Below, piece by piece: positions 46,173 through 54,971 of a stretch of DNA of 64,000 nucleotides. Numbering within the stretch: position 1 is the first letter of the stretch; each line of letters begins with the position of its first letter. Origin of the DNA: Prevotella sp. (GTDB taxonomy: Bacteria > Bacteroidota > Bacteroidia > Bacteroidales > Bacteroidaceae); contig JALCDQ010000003.1 in the NCBI GenBank assembly GCA_022641735.1, positions 1-64,000 on the forward strand, in the 5' to 3' direction. The notes beneath the pieces were generated by a model, which saw only the letters and a list, made by a program, of their open reading frames with translations, did no database searches and was not told where the DNA came from. The translations under genes were made by a program, and so were the position numbers.

Positions 46173-46813
46173 AAACGAAGAGTCCTTTCATAATTTAAAT
46201 CCATGTGCTTACCAATACTGGTGACTATCACACCAGCACCTTGTCGATTGGCTTCTTCCATCATGATTTTTTTCATAATTTCAGAATTAGTATCATCCAA
46301 ATGGCTAATTGGCTCATCTGCCAACAAAAAATCGAATGGCTGCACCAATGCCCTTATCATAGCAACACGCTGTTGCTGACCGAATGACATCAAACCGATT
46401 TTAGTGTTCACTTTATCCTCTATGCCCAACATCTCAAACCATTTAAGAATCTCCTCTCGTGTCTTAAAGCCCGTAAGATGATTCTTTATTTCGACATTCT
46501 CGAATGCCGTAAGTTCTGGAAATAGACGAAGTTCCTGGAACAAATGACTAATATGGTTCTTCCTTAAATCAACCCAATCTCTGACCTTAAAAGAACTGAC
46601 ATTCAAATCATCGAAATTAATTTCTCCACTATAGTCATGTCGATAACCAATAACATAACTGCAAAAAGTACTTTTTCCTTTACCGGAATCAGCTTCTACA
46701 AGGTACAAATGCCCTTTTTCGAATTTCACATCCTGATTCCAAACTTCTGAATTCAAGTCTTCAACTTTTGAAAAGACCTGCGGAATAACAGAATGAAATT
46801 GAATTGTATTCAT
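46169..46813 (-). CDS. ABC transporter ATP-binding protein
   Basis: The 214-residue ATPase has Walker A ADSGKGKST (about 41-49), Q-loop LFQELRLFPELTAFENV, a signature written MSFGQQQR instead of LSGGQ, Walker B FDFLLADEP and the D-loop SHLDD. The H-loop His is not clear (VIVTSIGKHMD), so the switch region is divergent. It overlaps the permease by four bases and the DUF4836 gene by one base, which implies translational coupling and a joint function. Confidence 0.85.
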   Translation of the reverse strand: MNTIQFHSVIPQVFSKVEDLNSEVWNQDVKFEKGHLYLVEADSGKGKSTFCSYVIGYRHDYSGEINFDDLNVSSFKVRDWVDLRKNHISHLFQELRLFPELTAFENVEIKNHLTGFKTREEILKWFEMLGIEDKVNTKIGLMSFGQQQRVAMIRALVQPFDFLLADEPISHLDDTNSEIMKKIMMEEANRQGAGVIVTSIGKHMDLNYERTLRL

Positions 46814-48141
46814 TATTTTAATATATATAAAATCGTATTTACGTTTCCAAAAAGTGGTTTCATAAAGGCTGTTACTGATTGCAAGGATTTATCTTTTATG
46901 CTTCTCAAATTAATCGCCATAACCATTTTTTGCCCTTTAGCCAGACTCACAACATCTGATGAAACCGCTATTTTATTTCCTGCTATATGCGACAACGCAT
47001 AGCCTTGCTCAGTTTCACAATAGAATTGTTTATTCTGAGATGTGCCGAAATAAAATGAATTGCTACTGCTAGTATACGCCCATCTGTTTAATCCGGCATC
47101 TGAAATCTTCGCCCCTTTAGGCACACTCTTCTTCCAATAACCTATATCTTTCTTCCATGAATCGTTTGCTATATCAGCAACCATTGACATTTTCAAGTTG
47201 TCTTTTGAATAGGTATGGATAGAAATAGCCATGTCTCCACTTACACTCTTGATGATATTATCCATGTCAATAGCCACATTTATTCCTGCTAAAAGAGCTT
47301 GTATGGATGGATTCTGATGCAATAGATTAAGAAACTTCGGACCTTCCACATTCATACATAATCCAAGTAAAGTATTGTCGGATAAGGCATTCAGATATTT
47401 CTGATGAATAGGCCGATATACTTTTTGTGCTTCTTTCAAAGATGAATTAATTCTCTTATCGAAAGAAAAAGTCTCACCTTCTATCTTTAAAATCTTATTT
47501 TGTGGTTGTATTTTTGCTGCTATCAATATTTGGGAAGCATCCGCATTTTGAGGAGCACCAATCGTCAAAGGTGCAACAAACTTATCAGGAAATGCTTGTG
47601 CTTGAGCTACTAAGGCAATTGGAGATTCAATAGAATCCAATTTTTCAAACATTGGGGTTTGCTTAATGCCCTCGTCTTCATCCTGATTCAAATATCTTGC
47701 CATTTTGATTTTTAGCGACGATTGGTCCTCTAAAGTTATAGGACCCATGAGAAGTAATGCATCATCTGAAAAGCCAGCCAGCCATGAATCACCTATATTT
47801 GCAAAATAGAAGTCATGGAATTTCTTGGTTTCCATTCCCGCATCTTTCAATTTATCCTTCAAATCACCTTCATCTTTTACCTTAGCACATAAGCCAAAAT
47901 AACCTTCAGGTGATTCAAACAAATACACTTTCTGCGTGAGGTCTATTCCACAATCATTGATATCCTTTACATGCAGAAACGTCTTGAGCATTTCCTGATT
48001 ATCTTTGATTTTCGACTTATTGATGTCTATCGACATAATAGCCGAACTTTCCTGTGGTATTGCATCAAAATAATCTGAACCTGCACAGGATGTCAGCAGC
48101 ATCGCAAATACTGCAATTATTATCTTAAAAACATTCTTCAT
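46813..48141 (-). CDS. DUF4836 family lipoprotein
   Basis: The 442-residue protein has a lipobox leader (FAMLLTSCAG, Cys19) and the DUF4836 pattern: IPQESSAIMSIDINKSKI near the start, repeated alpha/beta units, and FLNLLHQNPSIQALLAGINV in the middle. The function is unknown. Its gene abuts an ABC ATPase and a FtsX-like permease by one-base and four-base overlaps, so it may be an outer- or inner-membrane-anchored partner of that transporter; this is inference from position. Confidence 0.8.
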   Translation of the reverse strand: MKNVFKIIIAVFAMLLTSCAGSDYFDAIPQESSAIMSIDINKSKIKDNQEMLKTFLHVKDINDCGIDLTQKVYLFESPEGYFGLCAKVKDEGDLKDKLKDAGMETKKFHDFYFANIGDSWLAGFSDDALLLMGPITLEDQSSLKIKMARYLNQDEDEGIKQTPMFEKLDSIESPIALVAQAQAFPDKFVAPLTIGAPQNADASQILIAAKIQPQNKILKIEGETFSFDKRINSSLKEAQKVYRPIHQKYLNALSDNTLLGLCMNVEGPKFLNLLHQNPSIQALLAGINVAIDMDNIIKSVSGDMAISIHTYSKDNLKMSMVADIANDSWKKDIGYWKKSVPKGAKISDAGLNRWAYTSSSNSFYFGTSQNKQFYCETEQGYALSHIAGNKIAVSSDVVSLAKGQKMVMAINLRSIKDKSLQSVTAFMKPLFGNVNTILYILK

Positions 48142-48157
48142 AACCTTACCTTAATCT

Positions 48158-48880
48158 TTATTTTCTTCTTGCCAACTGTGCTAAAGCTATGGCATATAAT
48201 CCAGCTGTTTCTGTTCGCAACCGACTCTTTCCTAAAGAAATGGACTGATATCCTTTTGAAACAGCCAAACGAACTTCATCTAATGAAAAATCTCCTTCCG
48301 GACCTACCAATATCGTCACATCTTCATCATCATGATGAGTATTTAATTCCTCAAATAAATCTTTGCGTGGAACTTCTTCATAACAATGTGCAATATACTT
48401 ATGTCCTTGCCTTGGCTTTGTAACGAAATCCTTGAAGGATATCATTTGATTTACTTGAGGCTTCCAAGGCTTCCTGCTTTGCTTAACAGCTGAAATGATG
48501 ATTTTATCGAGACGCACCGTGCGCATTACCTTTCTTTCTGAAAACTTGCAATTCAAAAAGCTCAATTCATCGAATCCTATTTCCGTTGCCTTCTCTGAAA
48601 TCCACTCTATTCGGTCCATCACTTTCGTTGGAGCAATGGCAAGATGAATCCTTCCGCGCCAAGTCTTCTCTTGAGGAAGCGTCTCTTTTATCTCATACAT
48701 GCAGCGCTTTGTAGCCGCCAAGGTGACCTCAGCCCTATAAAAAGTTCCTTCTCCATCCATCAGGAACATCTCATCGCCACTTTTCAGTCGCAACACTCGC
48801 AATGCATGCAAAGCTTCAACCATGGGAAGCTCGCTTTGTTTCGCTGCATCAGGAACATAAAAGAATCTGACCTCTTTCAT
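48158..48880 (-). CDS. rsmE: 16S rRNA (uracil1498-N3)-methyltransferase
   Basis: The 240-residue SPOUT methyltransferase has an N-terminal PUA-like part (about 1-70: HALRVLRLKSGDEMFLMDGEG) and the C-terminal knot motifs VGPEGDFSLDEV and SLGKSRLRTETAGLYAIA that bind SAM. It methylates U1498 near the decoding site. It starts one base before the DUF151-UVR stop boundary and is part of the nucleoside permease unit. Confidence 0.94.
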   Translation of the reverse strand: MKEVRFFYVPDAAKQSELPMVEALHALRVLRLKSGDEMFLMDGEGTFYRAEVTLAATKRCMYEIKETLPQEKTWRGRIHLAIAPTKVMDRIEWISEKATEIGFDELSFLNCKFSERKVMRTVRLDKIIISAVKQSRKPWKPQVNQMISFKDFVTKPRQGHKYIAHCYEEVPRKDLFEELNTHHDDEDVTILVGPEGDFSLDEVRLAVSKGYQSISLGKSRLRTETAGLYAIALAQLARRK

Positions 48881-49426
48881 CTATTGATTATTTTTTCGTC
48901 TGTTGATTTCGTCGCGCAAGAAGGAAGCAATCTCGTATTTTTCTTCTTTTACGGCATTCTTTATCGCCTCTTCAAGCATCTCCAAATTCAGAGAGTTCAC
49001 TGGTATGGAAATTCCTTTGGAGAAATTTTCATAAGTTACGCTCTGTTTTTCCATCAGGTCCTTCTCTATATAAATAGGTATAGAGCTGATATAAGACAAA
49101 AGTATTGCATCACTCGCCCTTAAAGGTGTTGACTCTAAGGTGGTCATGTTAATCAGCATGGTGCGGTATTTGCCATCAACAATATCATTGATGAGTATCT
49201 CATATTGCATGTTTGTTTGTTCCAGAAAATGAGCCAGCACTTCAGGGAGCAATGTCTCTTTGATGGGAATCTCAGACAAACGAAGCGAAAACTGATATAT
49301 CATGTTCTTGTCGCAAGGGATGGCTATCTGACGATTTCCTTCCTCATCAGACAGTATGAGCAAACCTACTTCCTTCGACCCAACTATCTCAGAAACATTT
49401 TTGAATATCAGTTTTACTTTATTCAT
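48881..49426 (-). CDS. Bifunctional nuclease (DUF151) with UVR motif
   Basis: The 181-residue protein has a DUF151 bifunctional-nuclease domain (about 1-125: VGLLILSDEEGNRQIAIPC, RASDAILLSYISSIPIYIEK) and a C-terminal UVR-type coiled-coil motif (LEEAIKNAVKEEKYEIASFLRDEI, split here only for description). The combination is common in Bacteroidetes and Chlorobi. DNase/RNase activity is reported for the family in general; the specific role is not known. It overlaps the permease gene by four bases. Confidence 0.85.
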   Translation of the reverse strand: MNKVKLIFKNVSEIVGSKEVGLLILSDEEGNRQIAIPCDKNMIYQFSLRLSEIPIKETLLPEVLAHFLEQTNMQYEILINDIVDGKYRTMLINMTTLESTPLRASDAILLSYISSIPIYIEKDLMEKQSVTYENFSKGISIPVNSLNLEMLEEAIKNAVKEEKYEIASFLRDEINRRKNNQ

Positions 49427-50745
49427 GCCTTCACGTTTTCCTTTTTAGGATGATAAACTAATGCGAAAGTCACACCTACGACCAAGGCAAAGCCTGCAAA
49501 GATAAACCAGCAAGACTTCCAGTCTCCCAACAGAAATCCATTCTGCCAAGAGCAGAAATGGTTTACAATCTCTCCTGCTGCCAAAGTTCCTATCGTTGCG
49601 CCAAGACCATTCGTCATCAACATGAACAGCCCTTGCGCTGATGCCTTTATGGAAGGGTCGCACTCTTTATCAACAAATATTCCTCCGGAAACATTGAAGA
49701 AATCAAAGGCAACACCATAAACGATGCAAGAAAGAATGAAGAACAGCACGCCTGGCATGGCTGGATTGCCAACTCCGAAGAAGCCAAACCTGAACACCCA
49801 AGCAAACATGGATATCAGCATCACTCCTTTGATACCAAATCGTTTCAAGAAGAAAGGTATAAGCAGAATGCATAATGCCTCACTGATTTGTGATAAAGAG
49901 GTCAGCATAGTAGCATTATTGGCGGCAAAAGAAGACGCTATAATTGGGTCTACACTGCCTTTAAAACTCGTAATAAATGGACCTGCATAGCCATTAGTAA
50001 CTTGTAAAGACATGCCTAATAAAGCCGAGAAGATGAAGAACAAAGCCATCTTCTTGCTTTTGAAAAGTTTAAAGGCATTCAATCCCAATGTCTCTGATAA
50101 AGTGGAAGAAGGCTTCTTTTCCAATTTGCACTGTGGCAATGTCATACAATAAAGGAACAGCAAGAAGCTGATAGCACCAGACACAAAGAACTGCATATAA
50201 GTGTATTGGAACTTATGAGCATCCTGTGCTAAAGTGAACATAAAACTGCCATTATCCAATGTTGCACAATTGACAAACCACATTGTAGCGATAAAACCTA
50301 CAGTTCCAAACACTCGAATGGGTGGGAAATCCTTTACAGTATCATATCCATGATTCTTCAGAATGGTAAATGCAGTTGTGTTGGATAATGCCAAAGTAGG
50401 CATATAGAAAGCCACACTCAACGTATATAATGCAATAAACAATGACTTATTAGGTAGCTCGTTTCCAAACCCTGCTGACATGCCCATATACCAGCAAGCT
50501 ATCATGAAAGCACCCGCAAACAAGTGGCAGATGCCCAACAAGCGTTGCGGCTGAATATATTTGTCGGCTACAATGCCCATCAGCGTAGGCATAAAAATGG
50601 ACACAATGCCTTGGATAGCATAAAACCAAGAGATTTGAAGACCAAGACCCGCAGAGCCAAGGTAGTTTCCCATACATGTAAGATAAGCTCCCCATACAGC
50701 AAATTCAAGGAAGTTCATCAAAGCTAAACGCACTTTCAGATTCAT
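49423..50745 (-). CDS. Nucleoside permease, MFS (NupG-like)
   Basis: The 440-residue protein shows twelve predicted membrane segments and the NHS nucleoside:H+ symporter pattern: MNFLEFAVWGAYLTCMGNYL at the N-terminus, GIVADKYIQPQRLLGICHL after helix 2, and GVAFDFFNVSGGIFVDKE in helix 10 region. It would import nucleosides. It heads a leftward unit of six genes joined by short gaps or overlaps, with a TATCTTTG box 26 bases upstream. Confidence 0.9.
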   Translation of the reverse strand: MNLKVRLALMNFLEFAVWGAYLTCMGNYLGSAGLGLQISWFYAIQGIVSIFMPTLMGIVADKYIQPQRLLGICHLFAGAFMIACWYMGMSAGFGNELPNKSLFIALYTLSVAFYMPTLALSNTTAFTILKNHGYDTVKDFPPIRVFGTVGFIATMWFVNCATLDNGSFMFTLAQDAHKFQYTYMQFFVSGAISFLLFLYCMTLPQCKLEKKPSSTLSETLGLNAFKLFKSKKMALFFIFSALLGMSLQVTNGYAGPFITSFKGSVDPIIASSFAANNATMLTSLSQISEALCILLIPFFLKRFGIKGVMLISMFAWVFRFGFFGVGNPAMPGVLFFILSCIVYGVAFDFFNVSGGIFVDKECDPSIKASAQGLFMLMTNGLGATIGTLAAGEIVNHFCSWQNGFLLGDWKSCWFIFAGFALVVGVTFALVYHPKKENVKA

Positions 50746-50770
50746 TACATTATTGTATTTAAATACTTTG

Positions 50771-50778
50771 CAAAGATA
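50771..50778 (-). promoter_or_regulatory. -7 box of the nucleoside permease unit
   Basis: TATCTTTG on the minus strand, 26 bases before the ATG. Confidence 0.5.
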
Positions 50779-50948
50779 GTAAAAAGTGTTATAAATGAAA
50801 AATAATTTTCATTTTATTTTTACATACCCCAACTTTTTCATACTCACAGAATCAGTTAAATCCATTCCTCCAACCGAATCCGATGACACTTTATAATGTC
50901 TAGCCAACCCCTCTCCCAAACCCTTTGCCACAAAGAGCTGCATGAATC

Positions 50949-51058
50949 AGGCTGTTTTACAAGATAAATCAGGCTGTTTTATCAAGTAAATCAGCCTGTT
51001 TTACTTCGCAAAAGGTATCTGATTACTAAGTAAAGCATCGTCTTTTACCAAATAGAAG
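50949..51058 (+). repeat. 22-bp-period degenerate array G (5 units)
   Basis: Blocks start at 50949, 50971, 50993, 51015 and 51037. The first three begin AGGCTGTTTTA or AGCCTGTTTTA, nearly identical over 11 bases. Cores are TTTTAC-aag-ATAAA, ATTAC-taa-GTAA and TTTTAC-caa-ATAGA. This is the only array not directly downstream of a rightward gene; it precedes the tRNA pair. Confidence 0.7.
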
Positions 51059-51121
51059 GCCCTAAATATCAAACAAGGCAGCTATCAATGACTAACTTTG
51101 TCAAAAAAATATGGGAAAAGA

Positions 51122-51153
51122 TTTGCAAGATTAAAATAAAACCATTACCTTTG
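51122..51153 (+). promoter_or_regulatory. Promoter of the tRNA-Ser/tRNA-Glu unit
   Basis: TTTG (51122-51125), exactly 20 bases, TACCTTTG (51146-51153): a full-consensus Bacteroidetes promoter 47 bases before the first tRNA. Confidence 0.75.
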
Positions 51154-51200
51154 CATTCGCATTTGGAAACTATGCTTGGAAATCGGAAACGAAACCCTGA

Positions 51201-51287
51201 GGAAGGATGGGTGAGTGGCTGAAACCAGCAGTTTGCTAAACTGCCGTACGAGTTTTCGTACCGGGGGTTCGAATCCCCCTCCTTCCG
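51201..51287 (+). tRNA. tRNA-Ser (GCT)
   Basis: Class II tRNA with acceptor stem GGAAGGA/TCCTTCC, anticodon stem GCAGT/ACTGC around loop TTGCTAA (anticodon GCT, reading AGC/AGT), a long variable arm (GTACGAGTTTTCGTAC hairpin) and a T arm GGGGGTTCGAATCCCCC. The 3' end is G followed by CA, so CCA is not fully encoded. Confidence 0.95.
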
Positions 51288-51320
51288 CAAGAAGCAGGCA
51301 TAGGTAAAGAATGCACTAAC

Positions 51321-51392
51321 GGTCGGTTCATCTAACGGTTAGGATACAAGATTCTCAATCTTGGCATATGAGTTCGATTCTCATACCGACTA
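51321..51392 (+). tRNA. tRNA-Glu (CTC)
   Basis: A 72-base tRNA with acceptor GGTCGGT pairing with ACCGACT (terminal G-U), D loop with AACGGTTAGGAT, anticodon stem CAAGA/TCTTG around TTCTCAA (anticodon CTC, reading GAG) and T arm TATGAGTTCGATTCTCATA. It lies 33 bases after tRNA-Ser, in one transcript. CCA is not encoded. Confidence 0.93.
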
Positions 51393-51399
51393 CATCGGG

Positions 51400-51440
51400 A
51401 AAGCTCCAATACAGTGCATTGCAATGTGTTGGAGCTTTTT
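51400..51440 (+). terminator. Terminator of the tRNA unit
   Basis: AAAGCTCCAA (51400-51409) pairs with TTGGAGCTTT (51429-51438), with further pairing inside the 19-base loop, and is followed by T bases; it starts 8 bases after tRNA-Glu. Confidence 0.7.
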
Positions 51441-51475
51441 GAATAAATATAAATCTCACTAAAATTTGCATTTAT

Positions 51476-51512
51476 AAAAATAGGAGTAAGCCTAAGACCT
51501 ACTCCTATTTTT
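51476..51512. terminator. Terminator after nqrF
   Basis: A perfect 13-bp stem AAAAATAGGAGTA / TACTCCTATTTTT with an 11-base loop lies 13 bases beyond the nqrF stop. It ends in a T run on either strand, so it may stop both the nqr transcript and read-through from the tRNAs. Confidence 0.8.
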
Positions 51513-51524
51513 ATAGTTGATGTT

Positions 51525-52793
51525 TTATCCGAAGTTATCAAACATGATGGAATCCTGGTCAACACCAAGACTGTCGAGATAACTGGTGACGGTCTGTATC
51601 AGCATTGGAGGCCCACACAGATAGTATTCGCAATCTTCTGGAGCTTCATGATCCTTCAAATAGGTGTCACGAATGCAATTTACGGCAAATCCAGTATAAT
51701 ATTTTACTCCAGCAGCATCTGCTTTCGGATCCTGACGGTCTAATGAAAGATGGAAATGGAAGTTAGGATATTCCTTTTCAAGTTCCCAGAAATCCTCCAG
51801 GAAGAATGCCTCACCAAGAGCACGTGCACCATAGAAGAAGTGCATCTCACGGTCACGTGTATGCAAAGTCTTCAACATGTGCATGATTTGAGAACGCAAA
51901 GGAGCCATACCAGCACCACCTCCAATCCAAATCATCTCCTTCTTTGAATCGAAATGAGGATGGAATTCACCATAAGGACCACTCATCATCACCTTATCAC
52001 CAGGCTTAAGCGAGAAGATATAAGATGAACCAATACCTGTTGGAACATCTTGAAATCCCACTTGAGGACGAGGTAAGAAAGGCGTAGAGGCAATTCTCAC
52101 AGTAAGCGTGATAATATCACCTTCAGCAGGATAGTTGGCCATAGAATAAGCTCTGACTGTCGCTTCAGGATTGTGAGCCTTAAGAGAAAGAATGTTGAAC
52201 CTTTCCCATGCACCTATATAATCTGGCCCTATATCATTCTTATCAAAGTCTTTATCGTAATCAATAGTGTCATAAGCCGGAATTCTGATTTGTGCATAAG
52301 AGCCAGGAACGAAGTCCATGTGCTCTCCTGCAGGCAAAGCCACCTTGAATTCCTTGATAAAACTTGACACATTCTTATTGGAAAGAACCGTACACTCCCA
52401 CTCTTTTACACCGAGAATTGACTCAGGTATCTTAATGGCAAGATTACCTTTCACCTTGCACTGGCAGCCAAGACGCCAATGGTCTTTTATCTGCTTACGA
52501 GAGAAATGAGGCCGCTCTGAATCGAGAATCTCCCCTCCTCCTTCGAGAACCTGCACTTTGCATTGTCCACAACTTGCCTTTCCACCACAGGCAGAAGGCA
52601 GATAGATGCCATTCTCATTAAGAGTCGTCATCAAACTGTTTCCCTGCGTAACGGATATGGTCTTATCACCATTGATAGTGATGCCCACACTTCCACTTGG
52701 TGAAAGATATTTCTTAGCAACAAGCAGTATAATTACCAAAAGGAGAATCGTAGCGAGGAAAACTCCTATACTTACTAATATAAATTGTCCCAT
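51525..52793 (-). CDS. nqrF: Na+-translocating NADH:quinone reductase subunit F
   Basis: The 422-residue NADH-oxidising entry subunit has an N-terminal membrane anchor (about 4-26), a [2Fe-2S] ferredoxin domain with LPSACGGKASCGQCKV and a later Cys in the WRLGCQC segment, an FAD domain with RAYSMANYP and an NADH domain with IGGGAGMAPLRSQI and YLCGPP. It faces the cytoplasm and passes electrons from NADH through FAD and the iron-sulfur cluster to the other Nqr subunits. It is last of the six-gene operon. Confidence 0.97.
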   Translation of the reverse strand: MGQFILVSIGVFLATILLLVIILLVAKKYLSPSGSVGITINGDKTISVTQGNSLMTTLNENGIYLPSACGGKASCGQCKVQVLEGGGEILDSERPHFSRKQIKDHWRLGCQCKVKGNLAIKIPESILGVKEWECTVLSNKNVSSFIKEFKVALPAGEHMDFVPGSYAQIRIPAYDTIDYDKDFDKNDIGPDYIGAWERFNILSLKAHNPEATVRAYSMANYPAEGDIITLTVRIASTPFLPRPQVGFQDVPTGIGSSYIFSLKPGDKVMMSGPYGEFHPHFDSKKEMIWIGGGAGMAPLRSQIMHMLKTLHTRDREMHFFYGARALGEAFFLEDFWELEKEYPNFHFHLSLDRQDPKADAAGVKYYTGFAVNCIRDTYLKDHEAPEDCEYYLCGPPMLIQTVTSYLDSLGVDQDSIMFDNFG

Positions 52794-52809
52794 ATTCTAA
52801 TTCTCCTTT

Positions 52810-53436
52810 TTAAAATTTAAGACCCGAGAAGCACATCATGGCCATTGCCATTAGTCCAACTGTTATGAATGTTATACCAAGACCCTGCAATGGTTTTGGC
52901 ACATCACTGTATTGCATTCTCTCTCTGATTGCGCCCATCGATACTATCGCAAGCGTCCAGCCTAGTCCACTTCCCACAGCATAAGCAATGGAATCCCACA
53001 CATTACCTATATATTGTGTATTCGATGGGTCTAAGTTTATACGTTGCTGCATAAACAGGGAGGCACCCATGATAGCACAGTTTACGGCAATAAGCGGAAG
53101 GAATATACCAAGGGCTGAATAAAGCGAAGGCGAATATTTTTCAACTGCCATCTCAACCAATTGCGTCATACCTGCAATCACAGCGATAAACAATATAAAG
53201 CTAAGATATGATAAATCGACTCCCTTCACCAGACAATCAGGACCTAGTACATAAACTTGAAGCAGATAGTCAACCGGTACTGTGACAAGCAAAACGAATG
53301 TAACTGCAAGCCCCAGACCTAAAGAAGTCTTTACATTCTTGGATACAGCGAGGAAAGAACACATACCCAAGAAGAATGCGAAAATCATGTTGTCCACAAA
53401 GATGGACCTGAAGAATAATGCTATAAAATGTTCCAT
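52810..53436 (-). CDS. nqrE: Na+-translocating NADH:quinone reductase subunit E
   Basis: The 208-residue, six-helix membrane subunit is paired pseudo-symmetrically with NqrD. It carries the conserved Cys26 ([11 protein letters not shown]) and Cys120 ([11 protein letters not shown]) that, with two NqrD cysteines, hold the intramembrane [2Fe-2S] centre described for Vibrio cholerae NQR. It is 16 bases before nqrF. Confidence 0.96.
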   Translation of the reverse strand: MEHFIALFFRSIFVDNMIFAFFLGMCSFLAVSKNVKTSLGLGLAVTFVLLVTVPVDYLLQVYVLGPDCLVKGVDLSYLSFILFIAVIAGMTQLVEMAVEKYSPSLYSALGIFLPLIAVNCAIMGASLFMQQRINLDPSNTQYIGNVWDSIAYAVGSGLGWTLAIVSMGAIRERMQYSDVPKPLQGLGITFITVGLMAMAMMCFSGLKF

Positions 53437-53458
53437 AATCTTTTCTTTTTAGGTATTG

Positions 53459-54091
53459 TTATTTCTCTTCTTCCTTATAAAAATAGGCTCTATGCACCCA
53501 GATAACACATCCTAACAGTATCAATGCCATTGCAGGCATCGTCATCATACCATTATTCATATAGCCACCATCATAGACAGACTGCGGTATAATCGTAAAA
53601 CCGAGCAAAGAACCACGACCTAAGATCTCACGTACAGTGCCTACAATGACCAATATCAAGGCATAGCCTAATCCATTGCCGAGTCCATCCAAAAAACTAG
53701 GCCATGGTTTGTTCATCATGGCAAAGGCCTCAAGACGTCCCATCAGAATACAGTTAGTAATGATAAGACCAACATATACAGACAACTGAACGCTCACATC
53801 GTAAGCGAAAGCCTTCAATATCTGACTGACTATTGTCACCAATGCAGCAACAACCACCAACTGAACAATAATACGTATTCGGTTAGGGATTGTTTTGCGT
53901 ATCAAAGAAATAATTACATTCGAAAATGCTGTTATTACAGCTACAGCCAATCCCATAACGATAGCCGGCTTCAATTGTGAAGTTACGGCAAGAGAAGAAC
54001 AGATACCAAGGACCTGCACCATGACAGGGTTGTCAACATTAAACGGATTAGTGAAGACTTTTTTGTTCTCCTTTGAAAACAGTTTACTCAT
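53459..54091 (-). CDS. nqrD: Na+-translocating NADH:quinone reductase subunit D
   Basis: The 210-residue membrane subunit is homologous to NqrE and RnfA/E. The two cluster cysteines are present: Cys31 (VLGICSSLAVT) and Cys114 (ITNCILMGRLEA). With NqrE it carries electrons across the membrane core. It is 22 bases from nqrE and 14 bases from nqrC. Confidence 0.96.
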   Translation of the reverse strand: MSKLFSKENKKVFTNPFNVDNPVMVQVLGICSSLAVTSQLKPAIVMGLAVAVITAFSNVIISLIRKTIPNRIRIIVQLVVVAALVTIVSQILKAFAYDVSVQLSVYVGLIITNCILMGRLEAFAMMNKPWPSFLDGLGNGLGYALILVIVGTVREILGRGSLLGFTIIPQSVYDGGYMNNGMMTMPAMALILLGCVIWVHRAYFYKEEEK

Positions 54092-54105
54092 ATCTCTATT
54101 CCCCC

Positions 54106-54966
54106 TTATTTATCATTTAGAAATGTTTTATACTTTGAAAGGCAATCCTTAAGCATTGCACTCACACCATTTGATGTCAAAGTAGCACCTGTTACGGCAT
54201 CACATTGAGTGGTTGGATCTTTCACATCACTTTTCTTCAATACAGATAGTGCAATATCAGGAGAACCTTGCTTGAATATCTTCTTTCCCTTGAATTGCTC
54301 TTGCCAAGCAGTATTGTCTTTAATTTCTGCACCAAGTCCGGCAGTTTCACTGTCATGATTAAAGTAAGCGCCAAACACAGTCTCTTTGTCACTATTCACA
54401 GCAATGTAACCCCAGATAGAGCCCCAAAGTCCCATGCCATAAACAGGGATAACATACTTGGTCTCACCCTTGACTTTGCAGAGAAATAATGCCAGCTTAC
54501 CAGCTTTATAATCAGCACTATTCAGCTTGAAGCCATCTTTCTCACCACCTTGAGCACCTGCTGATACCGTCTTTCCAGTAGCATCAATGATTTCGTCAGC
54601 AGTGATATCCTTTGAATATTCATCGGTTGCCTGTTTATCAGACAAGTTTCTGATATTCAGTGCAGCAAGTATCTGCTTCTTTTTATCCAAAGCCACATTT
54701 GCATCCTGAGCAGGCTTTAGAGCTTGAAATACAAAGGCCATCAGAAAAGCAACGATAACCACTATAATTGCAGAATAAACAATAGTATAGGTATTGCCAT
54801 TTGTATTAAACCACTTTTTACCAGTCTGTGATGCATTTGTTTCACCACTCTCTTTGATTTCCTCAAATTCGGAAGACGGAGCCTGGCACATCGGACATTT
54901 ATCTGGGGCTTTGTCGCCTTCATAGATATATCCGCAAACTTTACATTTGAATTTCTTTGTTGCCAT
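54106..54966 (-). CDS. nqrC: NqrC fused to an N-terminal rubredoxin domain
   Basis: The 286-residue protein is NqrC with an additional N-terminal rubredoxin. Residues 5-35 hold Cys8-x-x-Cys11-Gly-Tyr ([10 protein letters not shown]) and Cys24-x-x-Cys27 ([12 protein letters not shown]), the rubrerythrin-type rubredoxin FeS4 site. A linker and one membrane segment (about 60-82) follow, then the NqrC FMN domain with TGATLTS (259-265), where Thr262 is the expected covalent FMN site. The start is set by nqrB, whose stop lies five bases upstream, and the frame is continuous, so the domain belongs to this gene. In known NQR topology the N-terminus of NqrC is cytoplasmic, so the rubredoxin should face the cytoplasm; its job as an extra electron entry or exit is inference. 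Confidence 0.93.
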   Translation of the reverse strand: MATKKFKCKVCGYIYEGDKAPDKCPMCQAPSSEFEEIKESGETNASQTGKKWFNTNGNTYTIVYSAIIVVIVAFLMAFVFQALKPAQDANVALDKKKQILAALNIRNLSDKQATDEYSKDITADEIIDATGKTVSAGAQGGEKDGFKLNSADYKAGKLALFLCKVKGETKYVIPVYGMGLWGSIWGYIAVNSDKETVFGAYFNHDSETAGLGAEIKDNTAWQEQFKGKKIFKQGSPDIALSVLKKSDVKDPTTQCDAVTGATLTSNGVSAMLKDCLSKYKTFLNDK

Positions 54967-54971
54967 ATCCG

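Larger units (their letters stand above)
50746..51121. other. Intergenic region with nupG-like promoter and array G
   Basis: About 375 bases between the divergent nucleoside permease gene and the tRNA promoter. It holds a -7 box at 50771-50778 and array G at 50949-51058. The stretch 50790-50940 shows nothing recognisable. Confidence 0.55.

Noticed and set aside
54867..54966. Separate small rubredoxin gene in front of nqrC
   Set aside because: There is no stop codon between the rubredoxin part and the NqrC membrane segment, and nqrB ends five bases before the start.
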